DNA of 64,000 bases from Hepsetus odoe (lineage: Eukaryota > Chordata > Actinopteri > Characiformes > Hepsetidae). Under the pieces are notes generated by a model that was not told the origin of the DNA, did no database searches, and worked only from the letters and a program-made list of their open reading frames with translations. The translations under genes and the position numbers were made by a program. Below are positions 20,270-32,750 of this stretch, piece by piece (the stretch's first letter is position 1; each line of letters starts with the position of its first letter). The stretch lies in the NCBI GenBank assembly GCA_017165825.1, contig CM029379.1, positions 23,325,637 through 23,389,636 of the forward strand. The letters are read 5' to 3'.

Positions 20270-21682
20270 AGCAGATGCAGCTAACAATCCCCTCAGATCC
20301 CCTCCTCACTAGACCCCCTGCAGTTTGCGTATCGTCCCAACCGCTCAACGGATGATGCAATCTCACCACACCTCCTGGCCCTTTCTCATCTGGACCAGAA
20401 AGGACAGTTATGTCAGATCTTTGTTCATCGATTACAGTTCAGCATTCGCACCATCATCCCTCAACACCTGAGAGAGAGCTGAGGCTGCTGGGCCTGAACA
20501 CCTCCCTCTGTAACTGGATCCTGGACTGGGAGACCCCAGTCAGTCAGGATCAGTAACAGCACCTCCGACACCATCACACTGAGCACAGGAGCCCCCCAGG
20601 GCTGTGTGCTCAGCCCACTGCTGTTCACACTGATGACCCGACTGTGCAATGGCACAGCTCGAACCACATCATCAAATTCGCTGATGATACAACCGTGGTG
20701 GGTCTGATCAGCGGTGGAGATGAAGCAGCTTACAGAGAGGAGAGAGAGCTGATGGACTGGTGCAGAACCAACAACGTGTCTCTGAACGTTGACAAGACTA
20801 AAGAGATGATTTGTTGACTTCAGAGACCACGTGGGACCACGCTCCACTTACCCATCATCAACGCACCTCACCTGTGGAGATGGTCCAGAGCACCAAGTTT
20901 CTTGGTGTTCACATCACCTTCGAAACAACCTCACGTGGTCCCTCAGCACAACTCCATCACAAAGAAAGCCCAGCAATGACTCTGCTTCCTCGCCCAGACT
21001 GAGGAAGCCCATCTCCACCTTCGTCTCACCATCTTTTACAGAGGAACCATTGAGAGCATCCTGAGCTGGCTGCATTGCTGCCTGGTATAGGAACCTGCGT
21101 CTAGACCGCAGAAGTCCTACAACGGGTAGTGAAGGAGCTGAGGAATCATCGGGATCTCTCTGCCTCTGTACAGGACATTTTCTACTAGCTGCGTCACCAA
21201 AGCAATAACATTGTGGATGATCCCTCCCACCCATCCACACTCTCTTCTCCCTCCTACCATCTGGGAAAAGGTTCCACAGCATACAGGCCTCCACTTCCAG
21301 GATGGGAAATAGTTTCTTCCCCCTGGCCATCAGACTCTGAACTCTTAAACCACCAATATCTACCCAGTCCTCCTTTTCCATTTTGTATTTATTTATTTAT
21401 CTCATGTTGCACTCTGCACTTTACCAGTAACACTGCTCCACCACACTGCTACACTATAATCTACCTGGGCTGCTTTGTTCCCAACACCACGGATGAATGT
21501 ATCTGTCGTGCCGTCTGTTGTTGTATCTGCCTATCTACTTATTTACCCTGTTTTGTGTACTATTTTGTGTATTATGTCTTATGTTGTCTTGTGTAGCACC
21601 AGGGTCCTGGAGGAACGTTATTTCGTTTCACTGTGTACTGTGTATATGGCTGAAATGACAATAAAATCCTACGTGACTAATG
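20270..21682 (+). mobile_element. CR1/L2/Rex1-type LINE, 5'-truncated, frame-broken
   Basis: Reverse transcriptase remnants: DPLQFAYRPNRSTDD-like start (about 20315), DYSSAF region (about 20430), GAPQGCVLSPLLF (about 20590-20630), then FADD (about 20680-20691) and the same C-terminal end as the 1-646 copy. Numerous one-base deletions break the frame. The 3' UTR runs through TGTGTAGCACCAGGGTCCTG to ACAATAAAATCCTACGTGAC, without a long A tail. It carries the uninterrupted ERV target at 21300-21310. Confidence 0.9.
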
Positions 21683-22039
21683 GAAGTTACCATGGACCTC
21701 AGTTATTAGTCAAAGGCAACTTTAGGTTTCCATGCATAAACTTTTTTAAACAGACAACATTGGTGCTAAAAAAAATTAAACAGTGCGAATTGCTTAGAAC
21801 TGAGATAAAACAAATAATCCTAAAATACTTCTAAAAAGTATTAACAGTGAAAAGAGTAGAACCAGACTGTAATACATATATGGGTAAATCTTATGTTAAA
21901 TGGGTTTAATACAGAAAGCATTTGTTTCACAATAACAAATAATCACTTTCACCACTCAGTTAATGATGCACATTTTCATATTTGCTTTATAAAAAAAGCA
22001 AATATCAGGTTTGATAGTAATATGTCACATCCTGGCATT
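21683..22039. other. Unannotated stretch
   Basis: AT-rich, nothing recognised. Confidence 0.4.
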
Positions 22040-22335
22040 GTCTTGTCTGTCTTTGTTTTGATTGTCTATTTTCTTGGCTCTATGTTGCATTGTAGTACTA
22101 TCTTTGGTTTCCTGTGTGAAGTTTATATGTTCTCCCATGTCTGCATTGGTTTACTCTTGGCACTCCAGGTTTCTCCCACTATCTAAAGGCAGGTGGACTG
22201 GAGATGCTAAATTGCCCCCTGGATGTGAGTATGTGAGTATGTGAGCATCTGGACTGGTGACCTGTCCAGGGTGTTTCTCTGCCCTTCACCCTGTGAAGCT
22301 CCAACACTGACCTTATTTCAATCAGGAAATGGTGA
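22040..22335 (+). mobile_element. SINE family 4, diverged
   Basis: Reads GTGTGAAGTTTATATGTTCT, CAGGTTTCTCCCACTATC, GGACTGGAGATGCTAAATTG and ACTGGTGACCTGTCCAGGGTG in the order of a common fish SINE body. Head degraded. Confidence 0.6.
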
Positions 22336-22479
22336 AAGAGTGAAGTTCTATCTGTTTCTTACTACACATGTTTACATCATGCCTATAACCTGTCACATAG
22401 TAATGGCAACAGTGATTTTGTTAGAAAGTTAAAATTTTTCTCATGAAATTGGTAGAAATACTAATTAGGTGTGTGAAGG

Positions 22480-22545
22480 TAAGCACAGGCCTTCACACTT
22501 GTGGTGATCCCCAAATGGGGGCAGCTAGAAGAAGAAGAAGAATAA
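22480..22545 (+). mobile_element. RTE LINE, 3' end only
   Basis: GTGGTGATCCCCAAATGGGG, CAGCTAGAAG and a run of GAA match the end of the RTE at 52128-52172 (GTGGCGACCCCTAAACGGGA, CAGCCGAAAG, AAG repeats). A severely 5'-truncated copy. Confidence 0.75.
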
Positions 22546-22838
22546 ACAGATGTTAGTATAATTAGAATTAATTGGAGATCTATTGGTAGGACACTAGCCA
22601 AACTCAAGAGGTTACATGTTCAAGTCACAGAAAACTGAAGCTTTTTAGTCTCTGCCTTTGGAACCATTTTAACCTTTTATGCATTTAAATGTGTAACAAT
22701 GTGTAACAATTAAATGACCATAGATTTATATAGCACCACTGACTTTACCGAAGAATCGTTTTATGAAATTGCATGCTTTCTTTTTGTTATGAAAAAATAA
22801 TGTATTGAGAAGTGATAATATGTACTGATAAAATATGT

Positions 22839-23085
22839 TGGGGCAGTAGTGGCCTAGTGGTTGGGGCATTGACTGGAGGATCGGAGGTTCGAACCCCTTC
22901 CCAATAGGTTGCCCTGAGGTGCCCTAGAGCAAGGTGCCATCCCGTCTCGCTCCTCCCTGTGATGGGCTGGCGACCTGTCCAGGGTGTGTCCCTGTCCTTT
23001 GCCCTGTGTGAGCTGGGATGGACTCCAGCACTCCCCTGCGAACCCCACTTGGGACAAGTGACAGAAAATGAATGAATGAATGAAA
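22839..23085 (+). mobile_element. SINE family 2, full-length copy
   Basis: A tRNA-like head (TGGCCTAGTGG, then GGTTCGAACCCC at about 22886) and a body (CAATAGGTTGCCCTGAGGTG, GAGCAAGGTGCC) are shared with family 1. The tail (GATGGGCTGGCGACCTGTCC to CTTGGGACAAGTGACAG) is different. It ends in GAAT repeats. Confidence 0.85.
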
Positions 23086-25319
23086 TATATTATTGATAAA
23101 AATATTGATTTCATCATATTATTGCCAAAGCATAGTTTAAAAGAGGTGCAGAGGTGGCAGCTGAGTGCTGTGAGCCTGCTCTGTGTAACTGTGCAGAGCT
23201 GTTAGCTAGTGTGTAAAATTACCCTGTGCATATTTTCAGGCCGTTTTGGTTTGACGGGTTTTTCCATCTTGTGTGCGTGTTGTGAAGTGTAAGTACAGGG
23301 ACAGTGAGTGTGTGTGGCGGGTACAGGCTTTCAGGCGAAAAAGCGAGCCCCGTCCTCCCTCACCCCACACCGCTGGCCACAAAAGCTGAAGGCAAATTTT
23401 CATTTTACGGCCCGTCAGCTTTCTGATCCGCGCCAAATGAATGCAGCCACAAACAAATCTATCAAATCCAACATCAAAACAAGGCACGCTCCCTATCACC
23501 ATGATAGACAGGCATGAGAGAGAAAGAGAGAGAGAGAGAGAAAGAGGGGCGAGAGGGCCCCAGAAAGGGTGGGAAAGAAGGTAGAAAGAATGAAGGGGGC
23601 AGAAAAGAGAAGAGAATGGATGGGTGAGCGGTAGGGAAAGAAAGTTTCTTCTTGGTTAGTGTTTTCTAGGCTTGTACCACACCATCTTTCAATGTGGTGT
23701 TTTGCCCTGGTGGTTGTTCTCTTCCATCTTCTTTACAGGATTCAATTCACCAGGTTACATCTGGTGATTGACTTGGCAAGTTCAAAGTTTTCTGCTTTTT
23801 ACTCTGATGAATTCCTTCGCTACCTTGTAAGTGTGTTTTGGATACATTTTTTTTGCTGCATGTTAAAGTTAATCCTGATTAGTTTGGACAGTTAATTGTT
23901 TCAGAAGACTTCAGGATTCATTCTGCTGCTACCATTATGAGTTATATCTTCAATAAAGATCTTCAATAAAGATTTTTGATTCTGTTAAGAAACATGCAAG
24001 CCTAAGGCATGATGCTACCTCAACAAGCACAGTTAGGGAAAGGGTTGCTGCTCAGTTTCTGAAAGTCTAGGACTCCATCATAAAATACATCATCTTTAAG
24101 TAGAGAAGGTATGAAAGCAAATCTGACAATGAGTGGCCAACCTAGTATAGGCTAGAAATTAGTTACAGAAGAACCAAGCACATCATCTGTGAAACTATAG
24201 GCCTTTCACATAGGAAAGATGAAAGAAAAGATGCACGAAAGTGTTTTCGCACTGGAGTTTTGAGCACTTCGATGCATAATTTGGTTGTATTGGATGGGGT
24301 CTTGGCACTGGATGCAGTTATGTTACTATCGTTATTCTGTGTCTTATTGAACATTAGTTTAATTATATTGTGTAACTTTAATAGTTTTGTATCTTTATTA
24401 TTGCTTTTTGCAGTATCAATAATGATTGTCCTTATTTATTGCTATGTTGAATATAGATTGAATGTTACAGTCTGTAGTAAGGCATTCATGGAAGAATTTA
24501 ATTGTACATTTTCCTGAAAATTGTACACACAACAATACATCTTGAATCTTCAATACAGAATATTCTACAATAGCTTTGAACACAGCTCATCAAGTCGAAT
24601 TTCAGGACTGGGGTTATCCATTTTGGAACACATAACTAAGTAGTTAATTAAGTAAATATATTAAAATAATTATACAAATAGAAACCATAGCAAAAATGAC
24701 AATAACAGAAGAAATCTAAAGGTTAAACTTGGACTTAATGTCCAGAGTGTCAGGCAATTGAGAGTTCATTAGTCGGAATTTTCAAAAAGATGTCTAACTG
24801 AGCTGTCTCTTTTTTCTGTTTTGTGAAATAGTTGCTGTTCTTTTAGTGTCACTGACTCTGTCTTGCCACCATGTTGTTTTTAAAGGGCTGCTCATGCCGA
24901 GATGTCAACATGTGAGTCTTCCCTTTGCCTCACATCTCCATGGGGAGCAGATTAGGGTTAACTCTTGGGAATAGATAATCATTTGGATGCATTGTGGCAG
25001 AAACAGCACTCAATAAAGTCCACGCAATCACTTGATGGCGAGCAATCTGATGTTCGCAGTGGAGCAAAGAATATCAATTTCATGCATGGGATTTTAATGA
25101 AAAGCCTTGGAGATGCCTCAGACAGACATGCTGGCTTGATTTGTCTTTGTCCTTCTCCACAGGCATCCTCAATCAGACAGGGAAAAGGCGACAGGTAGAA
25201 TTACTGGAACATGACTGGACAGCCAGCATGAGAAAAAACTGAGGTGTGAACAAGCAAATGCATTATTTGATAAATGTTGAGTGTAAAGTGAGAGGGGGTC
25301 CATTGCCGATGGTTTTAAA

Positions 25320-25320
<1 letters not shown>
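23086..25320. other. Unannotated stretch, partly complex unique sequence
   Basis: A GA-rich run lies at 23516-23545. Two parts (about 23325-23490 and 24880-25195) have balanced base composition and no repeat character, and could be conserved non-coding elements. No exon with good splice sites was seen. Confidence 0.4.

Positions 25321-25362
<42 letters not shown>
25321..25362. repeat. (AT)n microsatellite
   Basis: Pure AT run of about 40 bp. Confidence 0.95.
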
Positions 25363-25364
<2 letters not shown>

Positions 25365-25370
25365 TGCGAA

Positions 25371-25477
25371 CAACATAGCATTTATCACAGGCTCTTATCC
25401 AGAGCGACTTACATGTCAAGGACCTCTTGAGCCATTGGTCCAAAGTACCCTACCACTACACCACCACCACCCTACAT
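25371..25477 (-). mobile_element. SINE family 3, internally deleted
   Basis: Reverse complement of the family-3 tail (CTCTTATCCAGAGCGACTTACATGTC) joined to the head (TACCCTACCACTACACCACCACC). The middle is missing. Confidence 0.75.
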
Positions 25478-25994
25478 TACTGTGCAAAAGTTTGAAGCAG
25501 GTGTGGAAAAAATGGAATTATTAATCATTTATTTTCATCAATCAACAAAATGCGGTGAATGACAAAGAAACCTAAATCAAAATCAATATTTGGTGTGACC
25601 ACCCTTAAAACACCATCAATTCTTCTAGGTACACTTGCTGATTTTTGAAGGGGCACTCGGCTGGTAGAGTTGTTCCAAACATCTTGGAGGCAACCACCAA
25701 GATCTTCTGGCCTGTATGTAGAAACTCCTCACGCCTTCTCTCTCTTCATAACAATCCAGACACACTCATTGATGTTGAGATTAGGGCTCTGTGGGGGCCA
25801 TAAGAATTGATGCTGGTTTGAAGGCAAAAGGTAGTAACACCAAATATTGATTTGATTTAGATTTTTCTTTTGTTAGCTCACTTTGCATTTGAAAACTGAT
25901 AAAATAAAACTCATCAAAAAATAATTATTTACATTTCACAAGAAGCATTCTTTATTTACAGCATTTTCCCACCTACTTCAAACACTGCACAGTA
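25478..25994. mobile_element. Tc1/mariner-type MITE with terminal inverted repeats
   Basis: About 517 bp bounded by TA. The left end TACTGTGCAAAAGTTTGAAG and the right end (complement TACTGTGCAGTGTTTGAAGT) are inverted repeats extending over about 35 bp. It has no transposase frame. A second, left-truncated copy lies at 58425-58772. Confidence 0.8.
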
Positions 25995-26875
25995 CTGCAT
26001 ATATATTACAGTAGGTGGCAAGTGACAGCTCCTCATCACAACATTAATGTTGGACCTGTTTCTGATATGATGAAGATCTCATTAGATATTTAGGCCTTCA
26101 TGTTACCTTCACAGATTCACTATTTCACTCCCATCAAAATTCCATATAAACAGTCGCATGCTCACTGGTGGGTTTGGATAATAAAGTAATTGGAGATACC
26201 TAGTTCCATTCACCCCCCAGTAAATAAATATTTAAATCACGCAAAATCTTTGCAGGCTGTTTGTATGTGTCAGAAACATTGTTCTTTAATTATAGTTCAT
26301 ATGTGTTTATATCTTCATGCACAGTGGCAATAATGTCATAATAACTATGCTAAATAAAAGGCTGAAATAAGCCATACATAAGTAAACAAATAATCCAGCA
26401 CGAAGAAGGTCATGTGACCTTGCATCAAGATTATTTCTCTTAAGAATCCCTAAAAATTATTTAACAGTATAGAACATGTAGCACCCAGTGTGACAGGTCA
26501 CAGTTTCACTAAAATGGCAAAGAACATTACATCTCTGAAGGAAAGATATTTTCTCAAATACTAAACTAATTTCAAGAAAGTTGAGACCTATATTGTATGG
26601 AGAACAACGGCAACTGTGAAAACTATGCCATTAAATGCTTTGTAGCCTGGCGGAGAAACAGACGACCTGGAAAACAGGGGCCAACAAATAGATAATTGCT
26701 ATAAATCAGATTTGGAAGGAAAGTTTTTTATTTTTATTTGAAACTTATTTTTCTGAGTTACTGCTTGATTAATTTCTGCTTAGTTCTTTCAAGCAGTTTT
26801 TTATCATAATGAGAGGTTATTCAATGTACTTTACAAAATAACATTTAATGGGGTTTCCTGATTTCTTCACATGAC
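25995..26875. other. Unannotated AT-rich stretch
   Basis: No gene or known repeat recognised. Confidence 0.4.
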
Positions 26876-27910
26876 TGTATATATATGTAAAGAAATTAGG
26901 ACACCCTATGAAAGCATGTGTGTTTTTGTATCATTCTTAGACATGTTGACATTGTCTCAATTTTAACAATACTGTGAGATTCAAGTAATATAATTAAACA
27001 ATTAAAACTGAAGAAAAGACTTTTCAAATCTTCTGTAAAATACAATTCTAAAAAATTCGTGAGGAATAAATTAGGACACCCCACCTTTATTCCTAATTAA
27101 AATGGCTCAAACACACAGGAGTAGCGCTTCAGGAGCACTTGATTAGAACATCGTTGCTCAGCATTTTGAAGGAGATTTGCCTTATTTAAACCTCAGACAT
27201 TTAGTTTGGTGTGCTCCTGATTGTTGAGGTGAGAGTGAACACCATAATGAGATCAAAAGAGCTGTCTGAGGTCTTTGGAAAGAAGACTGTAGCTGCTTAT
27301 AAGTCTGGTAAGGGATTTAAAAAGATCTAAAAAGAATTTGCAATCAGCCATTTTACTCTCCAGAAAATAGTCTCCAAGTGGAGAACTTCCAGCTTATGCC
27401 AACATGCCCAAGTCTGGCCATATAAGCAAGCTCACCCCGAGAGAAGACCAAAAGATGCTAAAAGAAGTCTCCAAAATCCCTAAAATGTAAGGCTCTTGCT
27501 ATTTGCTGAGTGTGAAGTGTATGCCTTTACAGTCAGAAGGTCTGCACAACTAACTTCCATGGGAGGTGTGCAGAGGGTAACCTTTGCTCTCTAAAAGAAA
27601 CATCAGGAGGCCCGTGAGTTGCTCAGAATGAACGTAGGCAAAACCTCTGGAATAATGTGAATAATGTTCTTTGGACAGATGAGTCTAAAGTTGAATTATT
27701 TGAATGCCAGAACAGAGGACATGTCTGATGTAAACCAAATACAGCATTCCAGGAAAAGAACCTCATACCAACTGTGAAGCATGGAGATGGAAATGTCATG
27801 GTTTGGTGATACTTTGCTGCAGCAAGACCTGGCCCAGCTCTGTCATAGAATCCACCACAAAGTCCACCATGTTCCAGAAGAGAGATTGCTTGACCAGTCA
27901 CCTGAGAAAC
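26876..27910 (+). pseudogene. Tc1-like transposase relic with duplicated terminal motif
   Basis: The motif AAATTAGGACACCC occurs at 26893-26906 and again at 27068-27081, the IR/DR pattern of Sleeping-Beauty-like Tc1 elements. An ATG at 27247 starts MRSKELSEVFGKKTVAAYKSG, the DNA-binding helix-turn-helix start of a cut-and-paste transposase. Near 27675-27710 a TDESKVELFE-type box carries a catalytic aspartate. Stops and frameshifts are frequent. The right terminal repeat is absent; sequence passes into an RTE relic near 27930. Confidence 0.85.
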
Positions 27911-27935
27911 ACAAATCAGTATGTTCCATTTTCCG

Positions 27936-29995
27936 GATGAATGGGAGGGTTACATCAGAAAGGACATCCAATGTAAATCTTTTGTCATATCAATATGCGA
28001 ACAACCAAACAGATTTCCATACCGGATCGGTTGAGGCCTGGGTTACAATGACTGCCACCAGTACCATTAGCCTGAGGTGCAAAAAGGATTGAAATGGCTG
28101 TAGTTAATGCCATTTTAAGAAGAGGCATATAGGGTGAGATATAAGAGTGGGAAGATGCACAGGTGGGTTACATCCTTTGCAGGAGGAGTTAGTCTGAAGG
28201 ACACTGGAATAAAGTAGTGATGGGTACATGTTCAGCAGCATGGGATTGTGGTCTGTAGTATGACAGTATCTGGTCAGATTCAGTGATCAAATGGTGGAAA
28301 CTGCAGAAGAGGAAGACTGCAGGTGGAAATCACCTTGATCGGGTGAATCTCGACTCTACTCCACAGACACCAGTGCATGCTGGGACCCTGATGGTTAATG
28401 CCAGGTGGGCAGCTGAGGAACAGTCTGATGGAGAAGCGAGTAAAATTCCAGGATTGACAGCTGCATGGATGACTCTGAGGAGTAGTGCTCAGAGCACCAT
28501 CAGAGACACCTACCTTCAGTTCACCCTCACAATTCAACCCAGAATCAGAACAAGGTGGCGGTGGGAGGAGTCCATGTGAACTTCGTAGTGGAACCAAGGC
28601 AGGATGCTGCCTCACTGGGCTCTCCCAAGCAGTGAAAAATTACAATCTGAAAGAGGAAGGGCCAAAAAATAACATCAACAATGTTTGTCTCAGTTCAAGA
28701 AGTGAGCGACAACTTCTACTGCTTTAGATTCTGGAGTAGAGACATGTGGAGAACAAGGATGGCAGGGAGTTGGAAGCCAGGTTGGACTATGTAAAATAGT
28801 CCCTCTTTGAACCTGTGCGTCTTCTGTGGTTGCAGCTCTCTTTCAGGCTCCCCATCAGGCAAAGCGTTCAATTAGTCGGATGATTCTTCTAGTCGAGTTC
28901 AGATAAAGTGGACTGAGCTTCTCGATTCCCCTCACCACCACCAGTAGCCCTGGTTGCTGGCTGGTCAGAGGTCCTTTGTTTCGAAGTGTTTTGTGAACCT
29001 GACCATATGCACCATAAAGGGACTATTTTTTTTTTTTTTTTTTTTTTGAAGAGTGTTTTTGTTCTTGACCTCCCCCCAGTGTTCTTGACCACTGCAGTCC
29101 TTGGACTTGTTTTGTAGATATAGATAATAGATCTATGTTCCGAACTCCTGGCTCTGCGCTGGCGATCCTTCCTGCTAAGCCACCATTACACAAGTGAGCA
29201 ATACGAGCAGATGTAAACAATGTGAGGCTACCTGTGGGGCATGGGCTGTTTAGGAGATATGGCAGTGAAGCCTCTGAAGATTGTATAACACATCTTGAAA
29301 AGTGAGAGGATGCCTGAGGAGTGCAGATGAACTTATGGTATCGGTTGTCAAGAATAAGGGTGATGCATTTAACTGTAGTTGATCAGCCACAGCATGAAGT
29401 TATGGGAAAGAGTTGTGGAAGGTAGGTTAGAAAGAGGTGATGGATTAACAACATAGCAGTATGATTTCATGTTGAGGAAGAAGAAGCACTATATATGCAA
29501 TGTTTATGTCTGAGGGTGTAGATGGAGAAGTACAGAGAAGGATACCAGCAAGAGAGAAAGAAAAGGTTTACAGGACGGTTGTGAGACCATGCTGTGCTAT
29601 ATGGATTGGAGACAGTGACACTGATGCAAGAGCAGGCAGCAGAGCTGAAGTTGAAAGATGCTAAGATTTTCATTGGGTGTGACAAGGATGAACAGGATTA
29701 GAAATGAGTATATTAGAGGACAGCTCAGGTTAGACATTTTGGAGATAAAGTGAGAAAAGCAAGGTTGCGTTGGTTTAGATATAGACAGTAGACCTAAAGA
29801 AGAGAGACAATGATTATATTGGGAAAAAGGATATTTGAGGATACAGCTGCCGGGAAAGAAAGAAAGAGGAGAATAAAGAGGAGGTTTATATGGATGTGGT
29901 AGACAGTTTCTTAGAAGGAGGAAGATGCAGAGGAAAGGAAGAGTGAAACAGATCCACTGTAGTGAACCATAATGGGGAGCAGCCAAAAAAGAAAG
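27936..29995 (+). pseudogene. Old RTE LINE relic, internally deleted and interrupted
   Basis: Aligns in order with the young RTE at 49051-52172: 5' region (27936-28085), then a jump to the end of the endonuclease (AAAAGGATTGAAATGGCTGT), the linker (28230-28790), and after an insert the reverse transcriptase (29255-29500) and C-terminus (29560-29975). It ends GGGGAGCAGCCAAAAAAGAA. The catalytic FADD region is lost. Divergence is visibly far higher than between the two young copies. Confidence 0.85.
28791..29254 (-). mobile_element. Insert in the RTE relic, including a minus-strand SINE with poly-A
   Basis: On the minus strand 29230-29027 reads as a tRNA-like head (A-box-like TGGCTTAGCAGG, then GGAGTTCGGAAC), a short body and a terminal A run (T run 29029-29047 on plus). 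This resembles a SINE different from families 1-4. The adjoining 28791-29026 is unrelated to RTE and not recognised. Confidence 0.5.
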
Positions 29996-31936
29996 ATTTA
30001 GAACATAAAGAAATATATTTAATCTTGCCTTCAAAGCTCATACACACACACACAGACCCTGATCTGCTCTGACTCATGAGATATGTGCAGCGAGGTCTGT
30101 GGCTTTGCGCAACCCACAGGCTAGTCGGGGCAGAGTGAAGCGTGAACCATGACACAGAAGGCACTGCGATTCAACTTTTCAGCAAAGCATAAAATGCATA
30201 CGGACCAAAAAAAAAAAGGTGTTATATAGAATTAGAAAAAACACATTAGAACCCTTAGATAGACAAGCTGACCAATGTTCAGATTAGAACATTATTTTAC
30301 AGGAAAAAAATAAATGTATTAAATTTGACAATATGCCCAGGAAAGCGAAAAACATTAATTTGAACAAAGCAGTTCCCCAACCAATACAGCACAAATGAGG
30401 CGTGACTTAATCAGGCTGTCCGTCTAGAAACGTTCAAAGGAAAGAGAGAGTGAAGGATTAACAAAGCAGCCAGATGAAGACAACAGTTTCCTGTGGTATC
30501 TTAAAACATATTTCTGCTCTGGTGGAATAAAGAAGGTGAAACAAGGGGAGTTTGAAAATACTTGACTTCCCGGAATGTTTGGGGTCCGGCGTCTGCTCAA
30601 AGAGCTCTCGTATTAAATCCCAACAATGAATGAAATGAATGAAACTGAAAGATATTAATATAACCTGAAAACAGTTTTTTTTTTGGGAGCCACTGTATCT
30701 CAACGAGGCCAACCGTTCTCAGGGTGACAGCCAGCGGCTTGCAATCACTGTGGTGCCTGCAATCTTGTCATTCATTTTGTGTGAATATGAATGCAAGAGT
30801 GTGTGTATGTGTGTGGAGGGAAAGCTGCAGTGAGACACTGCTGTTAGTGACATTTAAATGACATTACATTTGATAGATGTGGCAGAAAGCATTGGGAGCA
30901 TGTAACAGGTCATTTAGACGTTTGTCAGATGATCACCAGCATGCTCCCCCTTGGTTATGCAAGCCTATGGCATAAAATTTCTGCTTTTGATTTTTTTTCT
31001 CCTGTCAATCTGGAAGCCAGCATATACGTTAGCAATCATGTTATGCATGTGGCATTCAACTACGCACCCAGCACCCTTAATCCTGATTGGCGAGACATGA
31101 TTAATGCCTACTTTAGCATTAACACTGTAGACCCTGAAGGTTGCTCAGCTGAGTTGCACGAGGGTGGCGGTAGCCTATGAAGGAAGATATGCAGACCAGC
31201 AGATGATGTTTCTATCCTTTCTCCATCTCTAGCACAATTTGACCATCAGACCAACATACATTTCATGCAGTCAAAATGCAGAACTATTTAAAAAAGCAGC
31301 AGTAAAAATATCATGTTCTTTTGAGACAACAGCACTAAACAATTCCTAAAAATTGGCAAATCACCATGAATATGACCCAAATAAACTTGTTTTTAGGGAT
31401 TTTGTCATATGTGCAGTTGTTTTTGCTCTTGAATGACAAGGCATAACAATAACAATTTGGAGTGTGCTTCTGAAAAATCTCTGTTTGGATGGTTATGAAA
31501 CCCTAGCACTTCATCCTACCCCTCTATTGCAGCAAAATATTGGAAATTGCATATAATTTGCAAGTTTACAAGAGTTCTTTAAAAGCAGTAGTTCTCAAAT
31601 AATGCCAGCCCAGAAAACAATGATTCCTAAAATCATAATATATGAAATAAAACAAAAAAATGTATATAAAAATAAACAAGTTTTAGGCTTTTAGGTTTAC
31701 TTTGCAAATAACTACTTTTTCACACATTATTCCAAGCATTGCAACATAAAATAGAAATGAAATCAATGCAGCAGTCATCCCTGCGATCTTTCACCAATCT
31801 AGACTTTTATGAGATCCAATTTCCTGAAGTTGTCAGCAAAAACCCTGGCCATATACTTTTACATCAGATGTTTTGGTCTGTACTTTATTCACTGACTTTA
31901 CCTAGCTCAGTTTTAGTTTTGTGTTGGTGTGTTTAC
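29996..31936. other. Unannotated stretch
   Basis: Mostly unique-looking sequence. No open frame with a recognisable domain. Confidence 0.4.
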
Positions 31937-32134
31937 CTCTGTCTCCAGCTCCTTAAGGTCCAGTCCAGAAACGTCCTCTGCTTCAATAGCCTCTTGCCCT
32001 GTAGCCAGCAGATAGCAATGAACTACATCAACCTGCCAATTCCTCCTGAGCCGACCATAGCTGTGTAAACCCCAACGTTCGTCCACCGCTGTCACTCTGT
32101 CACAATGCATCCCTCCATCTTTGCACCTTTCCAT
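31937..32134 (-). CDS. Possible exon (unidentified), minus strand
   Basis: An open stretch reads DERWGLHSYGRLRRNWQVDV...SGLDLKELETE, with codon-like composition, and ends exactly at a good donor (GAG|GTAAAC, intron start at 31936). Upstream the sequence is purine-rich and lacks a convincing acceptor, and stops precede the ATG at 32134. The nearest possible acceptors are out of phase with the small exon at 32751-32795. I do not recognise the product; it may be chance. Confidence 0.2.
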
Positions 32135-32139
32135 CCCTT

Positions 32140-32750
32140 ATCAGTCCTTTACACACCTAAACCCACTCCAAACCTCCCCCCAGCTTCGACTCCCGTTTTG
32201 TCCGGTCCAATTTGGCCCTTCCATAGAGGTATGTAGGAGATAATGGTGATGGTTGAAGTTCCAGTTTTAGCAACTACAGATCTGCCCTCCAGTTATAAAG
32301 GTCAAGCAATTCTAGTGGTGCACCAGGCCACAAGTAAGGGATCTTTGTATTTAAGAAAAACATGGGTTTGATTAATCAATTTAGGATTTCATCACCAAAA
32401 TGTTGGCATCAAACATCCTGTTGAGTGTATATAACAGTCCAGTGTATTCTAGACTAAAAATCAGACGCTATTCAGGATTGGGATTGTTTTAGGCAGAGTC
32501 AACCTAAACATAATAAAAACGTTCCCATTTTTCTCCCGGTAGTGTCTACAGTCATTATCATTGTGTTTTGTCGTTCATATCAATGTGGTTAGTGCTTATC
32601 AGTGTCTGGATGTTTGCAGTACACATCTCTTGTCTGAAGTACTCTAAAGCCTTGTTGTCCCCACCCACTGCTGTTTGGTACCTTATAGGAAACCACTATA
32701 GCAGAAGTGAGCCATGAAGAAAAATTAATAGTGGGTAAGCGTGTGTTTAC
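32140..32750. other. Unannotated stretch (possible intron)
   Basis: No repeat or gene recognised. Confidence 0.35.

Noticed and set aside
24260..24517. 85-codon hydrophobic plus-strand frame
   Set aside because: AT-rich sequence gives a Leu/Ile-rich translation; no splice sites or family resemblance.
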